16,655 bases of DNA from NCBI GenBank assembly GCA_964625775.1, contig CAZVEH010000050.1, positions 1 through 16,655 on the forward strand. Reading direction: 5' to 3'. This document shows, piece by piece, positions 7,894 through 15,763 of the stretch (positions within the stretch are counted from its first letter, which is position 1; every line of letters begins with the position of its first letter). Source of the DNA: GCA-2786165 sp964625775 (GTDB taxonomy: Bacteria; Pseudomonadota; Gammaproteobacteria; Legionellales; Legionellaceae). The notes under the pieces are model-generated. The model worked only from the letters and a program-made list of their open reading frames with translations, made no database searches and had not been told where the DNA came from. Made by a program: the position numbers and the translations under genes.

Positions 7894-7933
7894 TTGATTT
7901 TTAAATAACCAATCGTTACTATGATAATTGGTT
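7894..7933 (+). promoter_or_regulatory. Possible permease promoter with inverted-repeat operator
   Basis: TTGATT (7894-7899) and TACTAT (7917-7922), 17 bases apart, form a moderate promoter. An inverted repeat, AACCAAT (7907-7913) and ATTGGTT (7927-7933), with arm centres about 20 bp apart, spans the -10 region. This is two helical turns, as expected for a dimeric repressor. The permease ATG follows at 7961 with AAGGA 6 bases upstream. No regulator gene lies next to it. Confidence 0.4.
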
Positions 7934-7960
7934 TTAACACTAGAAGATTAAGGATAACCT

Positions 7961-9526
7961 ATGCTAAAACGCGATATATCTACCATCAATATTTTGGTTG
8001 CATCTGCAGGTGGAATGATAGGTTCTGGTTGGTTATTTAGCCCTTATATTAGCGCCCAAATGGCAGGTAGTAATGCGTTGATTTCATGGGTAATTGCAGC
8101 TATCTTCATGTTGTTCGTCGCGCTCCCTCTGTGTGAATTAGGTACGATGTTCCCTATTTCTGGAGGCCTGGCCAATTACCCCACATTAACACATGGCAAG
8201 GAAGTTGGTTTTTTATATGCTTGGACAGCTTGGTTGTCTTATGTCGTTATGACGCCAATAGAAATCCAAGCCATATTACAATATAGCAGTCATTTTTTCC
8301 CCATTTTGGTGGCTGATCAATCCAGTACCTTAAGTTTGTCTTTTTATGGCTATATTGCTGCAATTACAATTATGTTGTTTGTGGTGATATTAAATACGTA
8401 TGGTATTAAGTTTTTGGCTGAATGTAATAAATACGTGAGTTTGATTAAATTTATTTTACCCACCATTGCCATTGTGAGTTTATTGCAACATGCGCCTTCA
8501 TTTTCTAATGTGTCTTTACATCTTTCTGATAGCCGCAGCTGGGTGGATATCTTATCAGCGCTATCTGCTGGTGGGGTTGTATTTGCGTTTACAGGATTTC
8601 AGAATGGGTTGGTTTTGGCGGGTGAAGTCAAGAATCCACAACGCAATATACCTATTGGAATATTAGGAGCTGTGCTGATTGGTTTCGTGTTGTACTTCAT
8701 GTTGCAACTGAGTTTTATTGCTGCCGTTCCTGAAAAATATGTAACACATGGTTGGGCCAACTTGCATTATCCAGGAGACAGTGGGCCTTTGGTTGGCTTG
8801 ACGTTATTGTTAGGATTAGGTTGGGTAGCTACCTTATTGATGATCGATGCGGCGTTTTCTCCTTTTGGCACGACCTTGGTATATACCGCAGCCACATCGC
8901 GCATTATTTACGGGATGGCTCTTCATCACCATTTGCCCGACATTTTTTTGAAAGTAAATCGCCATAAAATTCCTTACATTACACTATATGCGAATTTTAT
9001 CGTGGGTATTTTATCGTTCCTACCGTTCCCTGGGTGGCAAAAATTAGTCGCATTTTTATCTTCGGCCAGTATGTTATCGTATGGCGTTGGTCCTATCTGT
9101 TTGTTAGGCATGCGCAAATTGCAGCCTAATATGACAAGACCTTTTAAGCTTAACTGTAGTACTTTAATATCTCATTTATCTTTTTATATGTGTAATTTGA
9201 TGTTGTATTGGTGTGGGTTTGATATTTTATGGAAATTGAATGTAGCCTTATTAGTAGGTTTGTCATTTTATAGTGTATATAAAAAAATCAATCCTTTTAC
9301 CCATGGTGCTTCATTGTATTGGTTTATGACCTATATGGTGTCATTGCTAGTGATTTCTTATTATGGCTCTTTTGCTGGTATTGGTATCATCACATTCCCA
9401 ATGGATCTTATGCTGATCTTACCTTTTAGCATGTTGTTTTTACATTGGTCTCAAAAAATATTGGACCGTGATAATTACGTGAATCAGGTAGCGAAATTGG
9501 ATGAAATGACGGTGTTGTTTGATTAA
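7961..9526 (+). CDS. APC-family amino-acid permease
   Basis: The 521-residue protein is an inner-membrane secondary transporter of the amino acid-polyamine-organocation superfamily. Residues 14-24 (ASAGGMIGSGW) form the unwound first helix that contacts the substrate backbone in this family. The segment AFTGFQNGLVLAGEVKNPQRNIP is the conserved helix 6 region and following loop. About 12 to 14 hydrophobic segments can be counted, with a short charged C-terminus (ILDRDNYVNQVAKLDE). The long C-terminal hydrophobic part suggests helices beyond the basic 12. The specific amino acid cannot be inferred. The ATG has a good AAGGA site. It stands alone, divergent from the acidic hypothetical gene, and ends 1 base before a strong hairpin. 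Confidence 0.9.
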   Translation: MLKRDISTINILVASAGGMIGSGWLFSPYISAQMAGSNALISWVIAAIFMLFVALPLCELGTMFPISGGLANYPTLTHGKEVGFLYAWTAWLSYVVMTPIEIQAILQYSSHFFPILVADQSSTLSLSFYGYIAAITIMLFVVILNTYGIKFLAECNKYVSLIKFILPTIAIVSLLQHAPSFSNVSLHLSDSRSWVDILSALSAGGVVFAFTGFQNGLVLAGEVKNPQRNIPIGILGAVLIGFVLYFMLQLSFIAAVPEKYVTHGWANLHYPGDSGPLVGLTLLLGLGWVATLLMIDAAFSPFGTTLVYTAATSRIIYGMALHHHLPDIFLKVNRHKIPYITLYANFIVGILSFLPFPGWQKLVAFLSSASMLSYGVGPICLLGMRKLQPNMTRPFKLNCSTLISHLSFYMCNLMLYWCGFDILWKLNVALLVGLSFYSVYKKINPFTHGASLYWFMTYMVSLLVISYYGSFAGIGIITFPMDLMLILPFSMLFLHWSQKILDRDNYVNQVAKLDEMTVLFD

Positions 9527-9527
9527 A

Positions 9528-9557
9528 ATACCTTCTCTCGTTTGGGAGAGAAGGTAT
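9528..9557. terminator. Bidirectional terminator-like hairpin
   Basis: ATACCTTCTCTC (9528-9539) pairs perfectly with GAGAGAAGGTAT (9546-9557) across a 6-base loop. It sits between the convergent permease and outer-membrane protein genes, where a shared terminator is expected. The T-tract is poor on both strands (about three Ts on the minus side), so termination may be only partial. Confidence 0.6.
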
Positions 9558-9572
9558 GTGAACTTCAGTGCG

Positions 9573-10349
9573 TTACATGGTGTATTTAAAATCAATAAAC
9601 AATTGATTTGATGCCAGCTTACCTGACCAGGGCGTTGCCATACTCAAGCCACCTGCATCTGAATAAATCAAATCGGATGTATTGAAATTGCCGCCATCGT
9701 AATAACGATAACCAATGTCTAAGCTAAAATGATTAAGGGGTTGGATACTCAGGCCAGCAGAAGCTTGCCATGCAAAACTATTTGTATTGACTTGATTCCC
9801 AATAGAGGACGTTGATCCCACAGCTGTACCCGCAACGTTGATGGTACCCACAGTATAAAAGTTATCAATTTGATTCAATGCGTACCCAACACCACCACCA
9901 ATAAAAGGACTTAAACTGACTGTGCTGATGCGATACCAGTTGTGATCTGGATGTAGAAATCCGCTGACCAATAACGCTCGATTATTGAGATTAAAAAAGC
10001 GATTGCGTTGATCGCCTGTAAATCCTTCTGTATTGGATATGCCTTGTTGATACATCTGGTAATTAAACGTTTCATGGTTTAAATACATCAAACTGACGTC
10101 AACATAATGTTGAACCTGTTTGCCAATTTCAAACGTATAAAACCCTCGATTACCCAAACTACTATTATATCCTTCTGCAGAAGCATCCCATTCACCAGGA
10201 TTAGGATTGTTTATTCCTGGAAGTAGTGTCCAGGAATATCCGCCGCCAATTGCACCATACCAAGGATTAACCAATGGGTTGTCTCCTATTGTACCGGCGT
10301 ACAGTGGCAAAGATGACAATAATGCCAGAAAACCACTTGTTTTTTTCAT
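9573..10349 (-). CDS. Outer-membrane beta-barrel protein
   Basis: The 258-residue protein begins with a signal peptide (MKKTSGFLALLSSLPLYA, cut before GT). The mature part is rich in Gly, Asn, Tyr and alternating hydrophobic strands such as VDVSLMYLNHETF, SLSPFIGGGVGYAL and HFSLDIGYRYYDGG, and it ends in an aromatic-patterned strand LFIDFKYTM. This is the pattern of a small OmpA/OmpW-like barrel of roughly eight strands; the strand count is an estimate. No peptidoglycan-binding domain follows. The ATG at 10349 has AAGGA 7 bases upstream; the frame is open to a TTG at 10460, but that would bury the signal peptide. It lies downstream of the ankyrin gene on the same strand with a 210-bp gap, so it probably has its own promoter. 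Function unknown. Confidence 0.83.
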   Translation of the reverse strand: MKKTSGFLALLSSLPLYAGTIGDNPLVNPWYGAIGGGYSWTLLPGINNPNPGEWDASAEGYNSSLGNRGFYTFEIGKQVQHYVDVSLMYLNHETFNYQMYQQGISNTEGFTGDQRNRFFNLNNRALLVSGFLHPDHNWYRISTVSLSPFIGGGVGYALNQIDNFYTVGTINVAGTAVGSTSSIGNQVNTNSFAWQASAGLSIQPLNHFSLDIGYRYYDGGNFNTSDLIYSDAGGLSMATPWSGKLASNQLFIDFKYTM

Positions 10350-10386
10350 TTTTTTGTCCTTCTTTATGCTTTTTATTATTTGGCCA

Positions 10387-10420
10387 ATATTCACAAATTG
10401 TACTGCTATTGTCAATTGTG
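10387..10420 (-). promoter_or_regulatory. Possible promoter and operator for the outer-membrane protein
   Basis: On the minus strand a perfect TTGACA (10415-10410) is followed after 17 bases by GAATAT (10392-10387), a weak -10. The -35 lies inside an imperfect inverted repeat: CACAAATTG (10392-10400) and CAATTGTG (10413-10420) are complementary apart from one extra base. A regulator binding here would overlap the promoter. The weak -10 keeps confidence low. Confidence 0.35.
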
Positions 10421-10559
10421 TTTTGATTAAGTTGTGAGTCAGCTGGTGGCCAACCCACAAAAAGTTACTATGAAACGCTTACAGTACTTACGCAAAAACG
10501 GCATGCTTGGCCTTGGACGCTGTGATTGATCGTTGTTGCAAGATACAGAATTTTTTATA

Positions 10560-12554
10560 TTATGGCCCAACCCTATTTGAGGTGTGCTCATTTTTTGCTG
10601 CGATGTGCTGCTCTAATAACACAATAATCTCAGTGTTTGGTTCTTTAAATCCTAAGTATGATAAATGTAACTTGGCACAATCCAGTGCCGAAAGATCACC
10701 ATTTCTCCCTCCTTTGAGATCGGGATCTCCGCCTCGATCTAAAAGATATCGGACCACATCAATTTGACGATAACTCACAGCGATCATCAATGCATTGTAT
10801 CGACCCAAATATAAACTTACGGGCCGCTGAAATAGATGGGTAAGTCCTGAAATTTTGGTTATCCAAGAAACAATAGGTAGATCTTGCATGAAATTAATAT
10901 TCACAGCATCCGGGTTGATGTCTTGAATCTGTCGCAAATCACCAATTTCAGCAAGGTCGCATATGCGTTTGGCGATAACAACCGAACTAAATGAGTCTTG
11001 ATGCATCATGGTTGTTGCATTAAAGCGTTGTTGTATCGCTTTCTTAAGGTCAATGCGACTAAGCGTGCTTAGAATTGAATCCAGAGGATGACTGTCAAGT
11101 GATACCGGTCTATTGGTTAATATTTCGTATAGAGATTCAGACGTATCCCGCTGGGTATCGTGTAAATAACGCAGCTGCTGTTGAGTGCTGATTTTGATCC
11201 GGTTGATCATATCTTTAAGCGAGTCCGATGAATGCGCGTTAACCGGTAAAGGTCTATCTTCTAAGTGAGTTTGCTCTGAAGACAGAAAGGTGCTGAGGCG
11301 GCCAATTGACGCTTGGATCGAAACCAATGGATCGATGTGATGTGGTGGTGCATCGACTAAGGGCGTATATTTAAAATGAAGAAGGTTGTTTATATCCGTA
11401 AAATCGTCTACAAAACGAGAATAATTCGCTGTATATTTATAAGCAATGATTCGATACAAATAATCGAGTGCGGAGGAGATCCTAAGGTGGTACGCACTGA
11501 TTTCTTTTTGAGCCTCACTCTTGCTATCTAATCGATCAGCAACTACTTGCAAACGATGTACTTCACCCATGACCGTTTCGTGCACGATATTAAATACACA
11601 CTGGGCAGTCCGCGGTTCCTCTAATTTGATTAAAAGTTTTTGTATCGAAGGACCTGCAGGGGTTTGATGTCTTGGGAGGCGCAGTGCCATCATCCGCTCT
11701 TTATCGAGCAAGTCATCCGTTTTGGTTCTTGAGAGTTCTTTATCAGCCAATAACGTCGCTGAATGTTCATTAACGGCAACGATTTCTTCTTTAAGACGTT
11801 GTAGCGCGCTGGCTAATGCGGGGAAGAGACTTTTTAATAGGGGGCTATCTGACTGATGTTGCTTTATTTTTTGATTGACCTCATTTTCAATGCTTTGGTA
11901 GTTATGAAGCCGATGTTCCATATCTATATGGTCTTTGATCGATTTATTGAGCACCTTACAATGTGTATCACTATCGATGGTATGTATTCTCAGATGCCAC
12001 ATTTCACTTATATTGCGCAGTTTGTAGCCATTTACACTGTTAAAATCCAGATGACCTTTGCCGCTATGATGGCATAGGTTTTCCCAATTACGGTTGCGAT
12101 TGAATATATGTATGACATCCCGCAGACGACCAAGCGCTGCAGTTGTTCTATGCTCAGCATGCTCATTTTTAATCTTTGCGACGATCTGCTTAAGTAGCTG
12201 TTGATGTTGGGCAAATTGCTTCAAAAGGGTAAGCCATTCGTTCAGAGATGGATGTGTTTGAGTATTGCAGCCCCTAACTCCTACCAGAGTAGCAATCTTT
12301 GAATTTAGACATGAACCTAGACTACGTAAATTATAGTTTTTCACCTCTTCTATTGGATATATGTTTTCCGGTGAAAATTGGGGATCTTCCTGAATATAAA
12401 TCACATCTTCTAAGCGTTGCAGTGATTGCCTTATTTGTTCTATATAATAGGAGAAGATTTTATCTTGTTCATACGGTTTAATGTCTGTTGTCACTTTACC
12501 GGCGACTTCTATATACATCAATGAAGGATACGGGGTATAAGTTCTGTTGTGCAT
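10560..12554 (-). CDS. Large ankyrin-repeat protein
   Basis: This 664-residue protein has no signal peptide or membrane segment. Most of it is polar and predicted helical, with short coiled-coil-like stretches (for example ALQRLKEEIVAVNEHSATLLADKE). The C-terminal 130 or so residues contain ankyrin-type helices: a degenerate unit around CDLAEIGDLRQIQDINPDA, then a clear one from about residue 584 (NALMIAVSYRQIDVVRYLLDRGGDPDLK) and a partial third (DLSALDCAKLHL). Ankyrin repeats mediate protein binding. In Legionella and Coxiella many such proteins are Dot/Icm-secreted effectors, so that role is a reasonable guess, but no secretion signal can be proved here and no secretion genes are nearby. 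The ATG has GGA six bases upstream. I do not recognise the N-terminal 500 residues. Confidence 0.8.
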   Translation of the reverse strand: MHNRTYTPYPSLMYIEVAGKVTTDIKPYEQDKIFSYYIEQIRQSLQRLEDVIYIQEDPQFSPENIYPIEEVKNYNLRSLGSCLNSKIATLVGVRGCNTQTHPSLNEWLTLLKQFAQHQQLLKQIVAKIKNEHAEHRTTAALGRLRDVIHIFNRNRNWENLCHHSGKGHLDFNSVNGYKLRNISEMWHLRIHTIDSDTHCKVLNKSIKDHIDMEHRLHNYQSIENEVNQKIKQHQSDSPLLKSLFPALASALQRLKEEIVAVNEHSATLLADKELSRTKTDDLLDKERMMALRLPRHQTPAGPSIQKLLIKLEEPRTAQCVFNIVHETVMGEVHRLQVVADRLDSKSEAQKEISAYHLRISSALDYLYRIIAYKYTANYSRFVDDFTDINNLLHFKYTPLVDAPPHHIDPLVSIQASIGRLSTFLSSEQTHLEDRPLPVNAHSSDSLKDMINRIKISTQQQLRYLHDTQRDTSESLYEILTNRPVSLDSHPLDSILSTLSRIDLKKAIQQRFNATTMMHQDSFSSVVIAKRICDLAEIGDLRQIQDINPDAVNINFMQDLPIVSWITKISGLTHLFQRPVSLYLGRYNALMIAVSYRQIDVVRYLLDRGGDPDLKGGRNGDLSALDCAKLHLSYLGFKEPNTEIIVLLEQHIAAKNEHTSNRVGP

Positions 12555-12810
12555 GCTTTTTCCAGATGTTTTTGTTTTTATTCAAAAAAAGACAGTTTGT
12601 GTTTAATAAAGTTCAATCTGTTGATATCAATTTTAAAAAGAGCAAAAACAATACCATTTATCAAGGTGAATGTCAGTATGTAGATATGTATCCATACTAC
12701 ATAAAATGATTTATATGTGATAGGGCTTCGGCGTAGGATGTGGCATTCAATGGTCTTTTTCTGAACCAGAAGGGCACGTGGCGATAAAAATTAGCACCGA
12801 AATAATGTGT

Positions 12811-13257
12811 TTACTTCAATGTCCAATATATCGTATTGGTGGTTACGGGTTCATCGCAATGAGAGGGCACTGTTGTATAAAAAGCGTCCATGTTTGCGAT
12901 CGAAGTGATGGATCCTCGTACTGTCTCTGTGTTAGATAAGTAGCCTCGTACGAACATTCTTTGTGCGTCAAACGATACAAACTTGTTGTCACATTGGAAG
13001 CTTAATGATACTTTTGTGGTTTGGGTAGCCGCATCAATTTCAAACGTATAAGGCGCGCTTGTTTCACCTGCAGCAATTTTAAGCGGGTAGAACTGAGAGA
13101 AAATCATGCCTTCATGCACTGTATTTTGGACCAAATAACAATCAGCTGCGGTTTGATTTTTTATCACAATATCTAACGCATAAGGACAGGCGCACTTCGT
13201 GCAGGCATATAAAGTGGTTGAAGCACTCAGTAGTAAAATTAAGAAAAATTTTTGCAT
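12811..13257 (-). CDS. Small exported six-cysteine protein, unknown function
   Basis: The 148-residue product starts with a signal peptide (MQKFFLILLLSASTTLYA) immediately followed by CTKCACP. The mature part has six cysteines (19, 22, 24, 40, 89, 134), suggesting disulfides in the periplasm or outside the cell. LYAC resembles a lipobox but Tyr at -2 is atypical, so a lipoprotein is possible but not favoured. The body (DIVIKNQTAADCYLVQN, SLSFQCDNKFVSF) looks beta-rich. The ATG at 13257 is chosen because it puts the signal peptide at the N-terminus; the frame is open to 13302 and the ribosome-binding site is weak (GAG). It is divergent from the acyltransferase gene and upstream of the ankyrin gene on the same strand. 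No family recognised. Confidence 0.7.
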   Translation of the reverse strand: MQKFFLILLLSASTTLYACTKCACPYALDIVIKNQTAADCYLVQNTVHEGMIFSQFYPLKIAAGETSAPYTFEIDAATQTTKVSLSFQCDNKFVSFDAQRMFVRGYLSNTETVRGSITSIANMDAFYTTVPSHCDEPVTTNTIYWTLK

Positions 13258-13343
13258 GCTGTTCTCGGTCTGGGGTAAGAATCTTGGCAAAGATTTTATC
13301 ATTGGTTCGATACTATTGCCATATCTGTTATCATTTGCATATT

Positions 13344-14471
13344 ATGAAACATATTGAAGCTCTAAAAACCCAAAGATTACTGTCTCTCGATGTGTTTCGT
13401 GGCATCACCATTGCCCTTATGATTTTAGTGAACAACCTTTTTTTATCACCTTATGTTACCTTGAAACATTCTGCTTGGAATGGTTGTAGTTTGGCTGATC
13501 TGATATTTCCTTGTTTTCTTTTTGTGGTGGGAGTCTCCCTGGTTTTTTCTTTGTCCAAACAAATTAGGCAAACACCTATATCGACTGTAATGCGCAAAAC
13601 AATTCAACGCACGGTCATCATATTTGCACTCGGCTTGATGTTAAACGCGGTGCCGCATCATATGACACCGGAAACTATTGTCACAATTAGGTTTTTTGGA
13701 GTTTTGCAACGTATTGCGCTTTGCTACTTATGCGTGTCTTTGGTTTATGTGACGATGACCACGGCCATGCAAGTACTTTTATTCATGCTGATACTGATAG
13801 GGTATTGGCTCGTTATGATGTTTCTTCCATTGCCTGGATACGGTATAGGACAATTAACTCCGGATGGGAATGTGGCTGCTTATCTCGATCGAGCGTTATT
13901 TGGCTCAAGTCATTTATATGGAAAAGTGTATGATCCAGAGGGGCTTTTAAGTACATTGCCTGCTATTGCAACAACTTTATTGGGCAGTCTCACAGGGACT
14001 TGGTTGCTGTCCAAAGTAACAACACATCAAAAATTATTGGGTATGGTAGGGGTGGGGAGCTTATGTTTGCTAGCGGGTGGATTGTGGGACCAATGGTTTC
14101 CAATCAATAAAGCACTTTGGACCAGCTCATATGTATTATGGACTGGCGGATGGGCTCTGTACGGTTTAGCTTTTTGTTACTGGCTGATAGACATCAAGCG
14201 ATACCAACGTTGGTCAAAACCATTTGAAATTTTTGGTCTCAATGCCATCATTGTTTATTTTTTTCATGTGGTATGTTTGAAGATTCAGTATGCAATTCCG
14301 ATGAGCTGCGACCATGGGAGTTCATGTCACTTGCTTAGTTATATCAGTGAGTATGTCTTTGGTTGGGTATCCCCATCATATGCTGCGTTATACTATAGCC
14401 TCAGCTCTGTGTTGTTTTGGTTTTTGATCGTGTGGATATTATATCGGCATAAAATTTTTATCCGTGTTTAG
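13344..14471 (+). CDS. HGSNAT/NagX-like membrane acyltransferase (DUF5009 type)
   Basis: The 375-residue protein is a multi-pass inner-membrane protein with about ten hydrophobic segments. Its N-terminus carries the family hallmark RLLSLDVFRGITIALMILVNN, then KHSAWNGCSLADLIFPCFLFVVG. In human heparan-alpha-glucosaminide N-acetyltransferase this first-loop region holds the active-site histidine; His42 is the candidate here. Bacterial relatives (NagX) are associated with amino-sugar use and are thought to acetylate sugars across the membrane using acetyl-CoA. The conserved FGLNAIIVYFFH segment near the C-terminus is also present. The frame is open back to 13218, which would overlap the divergent gene. 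The ATG at 13344 matches the family start, though no clear ribosome-binding site precedes it. No sugar-use genes are adjacent. Confidence 0.85.
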   Translation: MKHIEALKTQRLLSLDVFRGITIALMILVNNLFLSPYVTLKHSAWNGCSLADLIFPCFLFVVGVSLVFSLSKQIRQTPISTVMRKTIQRTVIIFALGLMLNAVPHHMTPETIVTIRFFGVLQRIALCYLCVSLVYVTMTTAMQVLLFMLILIGYWLVMMFLPLPGYGIGQLTPDGNVAAYLDRALFGSSHLYGKVYDPEGLLSTLPAIATTLLGSLTGTWLLSKVTTHQKLLGMVGVGSLCLLAGGLWDQWFPINKALWTSSYVLWTGGWALYGLAFCYWLIDIKRYQRWSKPFEIFGLNAIIVYFFHVVCLKIQYAIPMSCDHGSSCHLLSYISEYVFGWVSPSYAALYYSLSSVLFWFLIVWILYRHKIFIRV

Positions 14472-14534
14472 CAGACCGACTTTAAACCATTTCGAAGTTT
14501 CTGCTTTCAATCTATTGATACTCTAAAAGACTAG

Positions 14535-14564
14535 TTTGTCTAATGCAAACCTTAAGTAGACAAA
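14535..14564. repeat. Spaced inverted repeat upstream of the CsbD-like gene
   Basis: TTTGTCTA (14535-14542) and TAGACAAA (14557-14564) are perfect 8-bp inverted arms separated by 14 bases. They lie in the 197-bp gap between the acyltransferase and the CsbD-like gene. There is no T-tract after them. They could be an operator for the downstream stress genes. Confidence 0.35.
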
Positions 14565-14606
14565 ATTCATTGTAAGCCTATGCTGAATGAGGCAGGACTT
14601 ACGCAG

Positions 14607-14641
14607 AACCTCGAGGTCGAGGGTCCTGTGAGGGTTTTTTT
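14607..14641 (+). terminator. Terminator-like hairpin with T-tract before the CsbD-like gene
   Basis: AACCTC (14607-14612) can pair with GAGGGTT (14630-14636) with one bulged G, followed by seven Ts (14635-14641). A nested CCTCG/CGAGG alternative pairing is present. It could end transcription of the acyltransferase gene, or act as an attenuator for the CsbD-like gene, whose start lies 28 bases further on. The stem is imperfect. Confidence 0.4.
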
Positions 14642-14668
14642 ATTGCTACTACTTGACCAGGAGTCTTT

Positions 14669-14875
14669 ATGAATGCAGATATTTTTGAAGGAAAATGGGA
14701 AGAAGTAAAAGGAAAAGTCAAACAAGCGTGGGGCGCATTAACAGATGACGATCTAAAACAAATCGAAGGTAACCAACAAGAAATTTTTGGAAAACTTCAA
14801 AAATATTACGGTTATAGTAAAGAAGAGACTGAAAAAGTCATCAAGGATTTCAAAAAACAGCATGCTCATAAGTAA
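14669..14875 (+). CDS. CsbD-like (UPF0337) stress protein
   Basis: This 68-residue protein is a full-length member of the CsbD-like family, with the typical FEGKWEEVKGKVKQAWGALTDDDL start and a YSKEETEKVIKDF end. Family members are small, highly charged, helical cytosolic proteins induced by stress or in stationary phase in several bacteria (CsbD of Bacillus, YjbJ of E. coli); their molecular function is unknown. An AGGAG site lies 6 bases before the ATG. It is followed 66 bases later by a BON-domain gene on the same strand, a plausible stress-regulated pair. Confidence 0.93.
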   Translation: MNADIFEGKWEEVKGKVKQAWGALTDDDLKQIEGNQQEIFGKLQKYYGYSKEETEKVIKDFKKQHAHK

Positions 14876-14941
14876 GACACGTATCTTTGACTGCTCTTGA
14901 TCAATATATCTGACAAACATGGATAATAACTAAGGGAATTT

Positions 14942-15511
14942 ATGAATAAATCAGCGCAATTAAAGATTTTAGCTTTTTTGATTACAGGATATGGGGCGTT
15001 ATCAGCACCTTTGTTGTATGCAGATAGCAGCATGATGCCTGTGAATTCTACAACACAAACGAGCTCAACCAACGATCAAACACTTCGAGGAACGCTGATA
15101 GGTTCTCTTGCGCAATATGCGAGTAAAGTCAGTATTGTTGTCACAAATGGTGTTGTTTACCTGACTGGACAATTAGATTCCAATACTGATTATGAGAAAG
15201 TTGTGACAATTGCTGAATCTACCACTGGAATCGTTGATGTCAATGCTGATAATCTTACAGTAAAAGATAGCCCAAATTCGCTTACGGATATTTTTATAAC
15301 CGCTAAGGTAAAAGGCTCGTTGATCAAAGCGGACGTCATGGGTAAAGACATATCTGCATGGTCAGTGCATGTGGAAACAAAAAATGGTGAAGTCTATTTA
15401 TCAGGGACAGTGAATTCACAAGCAGAAAAAGAACATATCGTTTCTATCGTTCAAACGATACAAGGTGTCACAAAAGTCATTGATCAAGTGGAGGTTGTTC
15501 CAGCGGACTAG
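14942..15511 (+). CDS. Periplasmic protein with two BON domains (OsmY-like)
   Basis: The 189-residue protein has a signal peptide (residues 1-27, ending LLYA before DSS), a Ser/Thr/Asn-rich linker, then two BON domains at about 46-107 and 114-186. Each shows the family pattern of an alpha helix, a strand, the glycine-centred turn (NGVVYLTGQLDS and NGEVYLSGTVNS), then a helix and the closing strand (GIVDVNADNLTV and GVTKVIDQVEVV). BON domains are thought to bind phospholipid surfaces. E. coli OsmY has two and is made in osmotic and stationary-phase stress. An AAGGGA site precedes the ATG by about 5 bases. Its position just after the CsbD-like gene supports an envelope-stress role; the name OsmY-like is by architecture only. 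Confidence 0.9.
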   Translation: MNKSAQLKILAFLITGYGALSAPLLYADSSMMPVNSTTQTSSTNDQTLRGTLIGSLAQYASKVSIVVTNGVVYLTGQLDSNTDYEKVVTIAESTTGIVDVNADNLTVKDSPNSLTDIFITAKVKGSLIKADVMGKDISAWSVHVETKNGEVYLSGTVNSQAEKEHIVSIVQTIQGVTKVIDQVEVVPAD

Positions 15512-15559
15512 GCTATATTCCCTTTGCTTTTTCGCTTCGCGAGAGAGTAGAGGGGTTAA

Positions 15560-15697
15560 TCTAAGACTCAACAAAATCCACTGTCTGGAGTAAATTCTAC
15601 GTCAACAGAACAATCCATTGTTGAAAACAGATCGGAAAATATAGAGCACACACAATCTCCACCAGAGAATAACCAACCAAACCACTCACCAAAATGA
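15560..15697 (+). pseudogene. Start-less coding-like remnant
   Basis: Between two in-frame stops lies a 45-codon open stretch without an ATG. Its translation is polar and low in complexity (SKTQQNPLSGVNST..., ending PENNQPNHSPK), like the disordered tail of a protein. It may be the leftover 3' end of a gene whose body was deleted, or chance. I would not annotate it as expressed. The rest of 15512-15742 shows no convincing element. Confidence 0.25.
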
Positions 15698-15763
15698 GAG
15701 AGAAGTGCTTTTGAATATATAGTGGTGTATGATTAACCAAAAATGATTGATTGGGGAGAGAAC

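Noticed and set aside
10470..10529. 19-codon ATG frame between the outer-membrane protein and ankyrin genes
   Set aside because: Very short, no ribosome-binding site and no supporting context.
12488..12709. 73-codon plus-strand open frame overlapping the start of the ankyrin gene
   Set aside because: It overlaps the start of a well-supported gene, has atypical composition and no ribosome-binding site.
12770..12775. TTCTG/CAGAA hairpin in the gap after the six-cysteine gene (around 12760-12775) as its terminator
   Set aside because: On the relevant minus strand it is followed by As rather than Ts and the stem is only 5 bp.
13218..13343. Longer acyltransferase start at 13218
   Set aside because: It would overlap the signal-peptide coding part of the divergent gene; the family start matches the ATG at 13344.
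10486..14605. Shared 9-mer ACTTACGCA at 10486-10494 and 14597-14605 as ends of an insertion element
   Set aside because: Flanking bases differ, no transposase lies between, and the genes between are unrelated to transposition; a 9-mer match is too short.
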